Of a DNA stretch of 64,000 bases, positions 58,742 through 64,000 are shown in pieces. Source of the DNA: Typhlomys cinereus (taxonomy: Eukaryota; Chordata; Mammalia; Rodentia; Platacanthomyidae); assembly GCA_023101885.1 (NCBI GenBank), contig JALPQD010000075.1, positions 7,450,101 to 7,514,100 of the forward strand, in the 5' to 3' direction. Within the stretch, counting starts at the first letter, position 1. Each line of letters opens with the position of its first letter. The notes beneath the pieces are model-generated. The model made no database searches. It was not told where the DNA came from and was given only the letters and a program-made list of their open reading frames with translations. Both the position numbers and the translations under genes were made by a program.

Positions 58742-58793
<52 letters not shown>

Positions 58794-60105
58794 CACTCGC
58801 TCTTTCTTTCCAGGACCCCTCATGTAGCCCAGGCTGGCCCCACAATCACTATGTAGTTGAGGCTGGCCTTGGACTCCCGACCCTCCCTCCTTAGCCCCCA
58901 GAGTCCTGGGGTAACAGGTGTTCACACCAAGCCTTTATGAAGCACCTACTGTTTGCACCAAAGAGTGGAGCGCCGTGGAGGGCGGCAGGGGGTGGGGGCA
59001 GGGGGAAAGCCCGGAGGAGGTCCACCTTGGAGGCAGTACTAGGGTGGGCTTCGTTCAGCTGTGACTTGCACTTCAGGAGGGACAGGTGAGGGGCTCCCCA
59101 GAGGGGCTGCTTGGAAAGCTAGGGGTGATCCAGTTTAGTCGGGCGACTGACTGAGTTTGACTGAGTCCAATAGAAGGAGCGTTAAGGGTGTGATTCCAGC
59201 TTAGAACCTTCCGACCAGGACGTGGGGGGCAATGGCTTGGAGTGAGACGCACTTGGCTGAGTGGAGTAGGGAGGCCGGGGCAGCGGCCGTGAGCCTCGGG
59301 TGGGGGGTGCTGGTCAGCATCAGCTGGCCTACCAGAGATGGAGAAATGAAAGAGAAACATCGCAAGCGCCCTGGCAGGCGTGTGGGGACACAGGGTCAGG
59401 GGTTTCTCAAGGTCATCAGGCCCCTCCTGAGATCAGGGGTCTGAGGTGCCACCAGACCAGCCGACCTTTGTACCAAGGTCGGAACCTCGGGCAAAGTCTA
59501 GCGAGCGAAGAAGCAGCATGTGGAGCTGGGAAGCCAGTCTGGGCCCCCTCTAAGAGCCCTGGTTACCCCACTTGGCACCTGGGAACCAAGAACCACTAGG
59601 GAGCACTGGTGAAAACCTTGACTTGGGCCATGTCTCCTCCCAAACCAAGTGCGGGGAGCCAGGCAAGGTGGGTGGGTGGGGCTGGTACCCCAGGGCTTCA
59701 ACCTGGGATGCAGGGGAGCCGGGGCGCAGGGGTGGGTCAGAGCAGCACTCAGCGACAGTGTGGACATCTAGACAGCCTGGGACACTCTATGCTTCCCAAG
59801 TCAGCTGGTAATGGGTGCCGACTCACGGGTGCCCCGTGGCTGATTCAGGAGGGCTGCAGTAAGTTTCAGCTCAGCATCAGCTACGTGTGGAACCCATCGA
59901 TTAATAGTAGTAAAAAAAACAGGAGAGCCTAAAGGTAACATGAAGTTTGTTGTGGCCAGCAGGCAAGATGGTATGGAGATTTCAGGAGCTCCTACTTGGG
60001 GGCTCAGGGCATCAGCAATGCAACAGAAAGCCGTGGTTGGGGGGGGCACGAGAGCATCCCAGGGCCATGGGACCTGACCTGTCCCTTTTCCTTCTCCTTC
60101 CTCAG
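55870..60105. other. PALM-MISP intergenic region; possible MISP 5' exon ending at 57453
   Basis: No coding homology. CTGCAGCTG|GTAAGAG at 57445-57460 is a good donor preceded by GC-rich sequence with GGGCGGGGCC, so a non-coding first MISP exon may end at 57453 (inference). CT-rich repeat (TC)n at 58741-58791. Confidence 0.35.
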
Positions 60106-60146
60106 AGGGTCTGGAAGTCTGTATCACGCAATAACTCCACGAGAAG

Positions 60147-63100
60147 ATGGATCGAGTGACCAGATACCCCATCTTCAGTAATCCCCATTCAGCCTGCGTC
60201 ACCGGCCTGGCTGTCGATGAGGACGGCAGCTATACCACAGAGCTGGTGGGAGTGCGGCCGGCCACCGGCTGGAGCCAGGGCAATCCACAGACCTGGTCTC
60301 CTGTGGAGAGGGCCAGCGTGTCCTATGGCAGCCAAGCCATCCACAGCCAGCCATTACCGCGGTCACTCTACCTGGAGGACGAGAATGACCAGGAGGTGAG
60401 AGGCTACCGCCTAGACACCCCCAGTAGCCGGCTGCAGGATCTGGAACGTCAGCGCCGGGCGATCATCCAGGGCCAGGCTGTGAGGAGGCCCAACACAGTG
60501 GTCTCCATCAGCCGCACACCTGACTCTGGGGACCCGACACCCCTAGGCCAGCCTCAGGCCCCACTCCCCACGGAGAGCTCCGTGGACAGCGGACAGATCG
60601 ACTTCCTGGCTGCGCGGCAACAGTTCCTGAGCTTGGAACAGGCCACGCAAACTCCGTCCCCCAGAGCCCAGCGACAAGGGCGCCCCTCGCCTGGACCCCT
60701 CCAGGGGTCAGCCAGACCCTCAAAGCCCCCAGTGGGCCCCTCTTGGCCAACGGGCACACCGTCCCCACCACCACCAGCACCACATCGCCCCCCAAGGCCG
60801 TGATCTGGGAGGGGGGGAAAGCTCGGGGCTTCTCAGCTGGATCCAACGGCCCAGCACTGATCCAAAAGGCTCCCCGACCCGGGCAGGTCCCCATGAACCC
60901 ACAGGAGACGCCCATAGAACGGGAGATTCCGGCGGGCCCAGAGCGGCGAGGCCTGACCTGCGGGCCCAGAGGGTTTCTGGCAGCGAGATGCCCGGCCAGC
61001 AGGAGCTGGTGCAACATCCGCAGCAACCCCCTGCTCAACAAGGTGACTCCCGTAGACACGGCGCCCCGGAGGGACAGGAGCCGCCCCTCCCTCTACGTGC
61101 AGCGCGACATGGTTCAGGAGACGCAGCGCGAGGAGGATCACCGGCGCGAGGGTCTGCAGGTGGGCCGCGCGCTCACGCCCAACTGGGCTTCCGCGGACCC
61201 GGAGCCCCGGCTGCGCAGAAGCCAGAGCTCCGACTGCATCCTCAGCCCGACGCCTGACGCCCGAGCGGCCGACCCCGCTCCTGAGCCCCGGAAGGTGAAC
61301 CGCATCCCACTCGACGCCTATCAGCCCTACTTGGGCTCCGGAACCCCCCGGCCCGAATCCTCCGCCTTCCAGGTGTACGGGAAGCCCCGCAGCGTCTCCA
61401 CCACGGAGGACGCCCAAGCTGCGACCGTCCCGAAGCCACCCGAGTCTCCGAGATATCCCTGGGAATCTTCTAGAAAACCCCTGAGCACCAAGCAGGAGCG
61501 CCTCAAGCCTTCCGGGGGGCCCCGGCTGGCCAACGGAGGCGTCGTGCGGTGGGAATACTTCTGTCTGAGGCCGCTGCGCTTCAGGTCCGGGAATGGACCC
61601 CCCCCCCCCCGCAGCCGAAGCGCCCTCCACCGGGGCGGGGAGATGGAGGGAACCCCCGCCGTGCGGCTGCAGAGGTCGCAGTCGGCCGAGCAACTGGAGA
61701 AAGGAGGTGGCAGAGCGTCCTACGCGGGAGCGGAGGGGGCCGGAGCGCAGAGCGCGCTGTTCCCCGAGGTCTTCTTTTCCTCACGCAGGACGACATCTGG
61801 GAGCACGACTCCAGGAGCTTTCGGCCAAGGGCTTCCGGTGGAGACTGGAGGGTGGGGACACCCCCCGGTTCCCCAGGCATAGATTTGGGAGGGGGAAGGT
61901 GGCCTTGGCCTTGGGCTTTCTCTTTGTAATGGATTTGAAGGCTATGTTTATGGGGGCGCCCTAGGCGTTTGCAGGTGCCCGGCGCTTGGTGGACAGCCTC
62001 TTTGGGGGGGGTGAAGGGGCGATCTCGGCACTGAGTGTCCGGCAATCTGCCAGCCATACTGTCCCCTTGAGGACTTATGTGGTCGTCCTGTCCATTGACA
62101 GCTCAAGGAGAGACCCCCGGGTTAAGCTCCTGTTTTTTTTTTTTTTTTGCATATGTGTGGTGTGGGTGCAGGTGGGTGTGTCAGAAGGTTCCTGTTTGTT
62201 GTGGTCAGGAGGGTGCTGTGGTTGCCCTGTGGAGGCCCAAAAGGTGACCAAGGAATCACCCTGCATTGCTCTACTTCTTTATGGCTTTGCTATTGGGGGT
62301 TTCCCGCAGTCTCCACCTTCAGGGCGGAAGTACGGCCACCGCCATATCTGTCGGGGATTTTTAAGTGGAAGCTGGGGATCAGAACTCAGGTCCTTTGGCT
62401 TGCGAGGTGGAGGCTTAGCCTTTGAGTCGTCTCCCAGGTCCCCCACACGTCCGCTCTCCCTGACCTGCGTTCTCCTCTGTTCCCACCGCAGGCATCACGG
62501 GCAGCTACTCTGTGTGCGAGTCCCCAACCTTCACCCCCGTTCACCTGCACTCAGGCTTGGGGTGGACAGCGGAGGCCTCAGTGGACGGTGTTCCTGGGCA
62601 GAGGAAAAGGAAGGAACTGTGGGTGAGTGGACTCTGGCCCTCCCCCATGGTCAGGCTGAGGTCGGAGCCCCCCACAGAGCCATGGGAAGGACAAGGGTCT
62701 CAAACCTGTCCTGGGTTCGAGAACTGACTCCCTCAGGAGCCTATTGCCTGTGCCTCTGTTTCCCCCCACATGTGAGGTACAAGAGGAGAGATGGGCAGCT
62801 CCACATCTTTGGGCTTCTACTCTAAACTGACATGTACTAGGAGACTTGGGGTCAAAGGTCAAGGGTCATCTGCTGGGGGCCAAAGGGCAAAGGCCAAGTA
62901 CTAGTTGGAAAAAGTCATGATCACCTTTAGGGTTTATACCCCAGGGTGGTCCTGCTGCACCTTAACTCCTCCAATCACATCCCCCCCTTCCATGGGCACG
63001 CAGTTCATAAACCAGTCCGATTCAAAAGATGGTTTACCCAGAGCTCAGAGCCACACTCTGGGGAAGGGTCCCCAGGGCTCAGTTGAGGGGAGATCTCACC

Positions 63101-63546
63101 TGGCCCACTCACCCCATGCTGTGCCTGACCCCATGCTGTGTGGCCCTAGGCAAGTAGCTGGCCCTCTCCGACCTCAGCCTTCTCCTCCCTCTGTGGGTGG
63201 GGTGGGGGGAGCTGGGTGTGAAGGACATTGTCTGATCCATATTTCCTTTCCACAGTACGCAGGTATCGACCCCGTGGACGAAATCAACTCAGAGGTGAGA
63301 ACTGACTCCCTGACCTGATGGGGGGGCTTCCCACCTCCCTCCATGCAGGTGCTGGGGTCCACGCGGGTGACGCGCCACAAGAGCGCTATGGCGGAGCGCT
63401 GGGAAGCGGGCATCTACTTCAACAACCAGAATCTGGGTCCCTCTGTCTGCTCCCCTGTGGGATCTTCCAGGCGCCTCTCGGTTGATTCTGAGATGGATTG
63501 TGCTGTGATCGGCTTGTTATATCTGCCTTGGGAGTGGATTATATGA
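60147..63546 (+). pseudogene. MISP: MISP (mitotic spindle positioning), frame-disrupted in this sequence
   Basis: MISP is an actin- and plectin-linked cortical protein that anchors astral microtubules and orients the spindle. The large exon starts after CTTCCTCAG at 60105 and ends before GTGGAG at 61837. Its start MDRVTRYPIFSNPH matches human MDRVTRYPILGIPQ. Later matches include IDFLAARQQFLSLEQA, ETPIEREI, RPSLYVQRDMVQETQREEDH, NRIPLDAYQPYL, VVRWEYF and ALFPEVF. These lie in different frames: changes at about 60645, 60929-61030 and 61690-61800. The first frame stops at 60803 (218 codons). Exons 62492-62622 (GITGSYSVCESPTFTPVHLH), 63256-63294 (YAGIDPVDEINSE) and 63349-63546 (TRVTRHKSAMAERWE) keep good splice sites. 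Identity is firm; whether the breaks are real or sequencing indels is open. Confidence 0.8.
62132..62440 (-). mobile_element. IDL-Geo-like SINE in MISP intron
   Basis: T run at 62131-62148, 'gtgtggtgtgggtgcaggtg', 'accaaggaatcaccctgcat', 'gatcagaactcaggtccttt', degraded head at the right. It ends about 50 bases before the MISP exon at 62492. Confidence 0.65.
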
Positions 63547-63810
63547 CAGGAGGGTCTGTGTGAGGTCTCTTGGTCAGACAACCAGAGTTCACAGATGAGG
63601 CCGAGACACAAGCACGTTTGGGTTTTCCTCTGTTGGTGCATTTGCCTTGCCACGTAGCCCAGGCTGGACTTGAATCTAGGACCTTCGTGCCTTAGCCTCC
63701 TGAGCGCTACACGGCTACAACCCTTGTGGTGGTCCCTAAACTGGGCCTTAGCTCACAGCAAGTGGTCCAACGATTTGGGGAAAGAGTCCCAAACCGAGTT
63801 TGGGAGGGAC

Positions 63811-63893
63811 GCAGGTCGAGGGGAGGGGCACAAGTCGAGGGGAGGAGCACAGGTCGAGGGGAGGGGCGCAGGTCGAGGGGAGGGGCTCAGGTC
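63811..63893 (+). repeat. 18-20-bp minisatellite, ~4.5 units
   Basis: Unit GCAGGTCGAGGGGAGGGG with small variants, between the MISP last exon and its partial duplicate. Confidence 0.85.
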
Positions 63894-63937
63894 CATCCTG
63901 TTCCAGGCGTCTCCAGCGGGGTGTAGCAAGACGGTAC

Positions 63938-64000
63938 CTGATGGGGGGGGGCTTTCCCGCCTCCCGCCGTGCCGGTGCTGGGGGTCCACGCGGGTGACGC
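63938..64000 (+). pseudogene. Partial duplicate of MISP intron 4/exon 5 boundary
   Basis: 'gggctttcccgcctcccgcc' then 'ggtccacgcgggtgacgc' repeats 63317-63372 with few changes. The acceptor CATGCAG|GTG reads CGTGCCG|GTG (no AG), and one extra G in GTGCTGGGGGTCC would shift the frame. Cut by the window edge. Confidence 0.7.

Noticed and set aside
58741..58791. Leu/Ser-rich open frames
   Set aside because: Translation of a (CT)n microsatellite.

Overview
The window is nuclear DNA from a mammal, almost certainly a rodent. Spliced genes with GT/AG introns and CpG-island promoters are spread through DNA dense in tRNA-derived SINEs, B1-like SINEs and CA/GT microsatellites. The most abundant SINE has an ID-like (tRNA-Ala-like) head joined to an unrelated right part and a (CA)n tail. 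This matches the dimeric IDL-Geo SINE described from Geomyoidea, so a kangaroo rat, pocket mouse or pocket gopher is my best guess (inference, no search run). Gene order matches human 19p13.3: POLRMT(-) FGF22(+) RNF126(-) FSTL3(+) PRSS57(-) PALM(+) MISP(+).

Layout. 1-6008: first ten coding exons of POLRMT (minus, cut off inside the polymerase domain), with a ZNF143-type promoter. 6130-10260: repeats. 10421-11837: FGF22, three exons. 13579-17665: RNF126, nine coding exons, minus, with a CpG island and six RFX X-box-like motifs upstream. 18400-23700: intergenic, with two long opposing CA/TG tracts. 23851-28110: FSTL3, five exons behind a TATA-like box. 31738-32589: two decayed exons of PRSS57, which should encode the neutrophil protease NSP4 and is dead here. 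36903-54613: PALM, nine coding exons with an 8.5-kb first intron. 60147-63546: MISP, recognisable over its length but frame-disrupted, with part of its last exon duplicated at the window end.

The neighbours do not form one pathway: mitochondrial transcription (POLRMT), a secreted growth factor (FGF22), cytosolic protein quality control (RNF126), activin/myostatin antagonism (FSTL3), membrane shape (PALM) and spindle/actin organisation (MISP). The most unusual signals are the loss of PRSS57, the broken MISP frame, local arrays built from the 5' half of an ID-type SINE, the X-box array, and an 87-base G homopolymer.

All gene identities rest on translating the sequence and comparing it with orthologues recalled from memory. 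Exon edges were chosen from splice consensus and checked for phase; exon lengths in POLRMT, FGF22, RNF126, FSTL3 and PALM are all phase-consistent.
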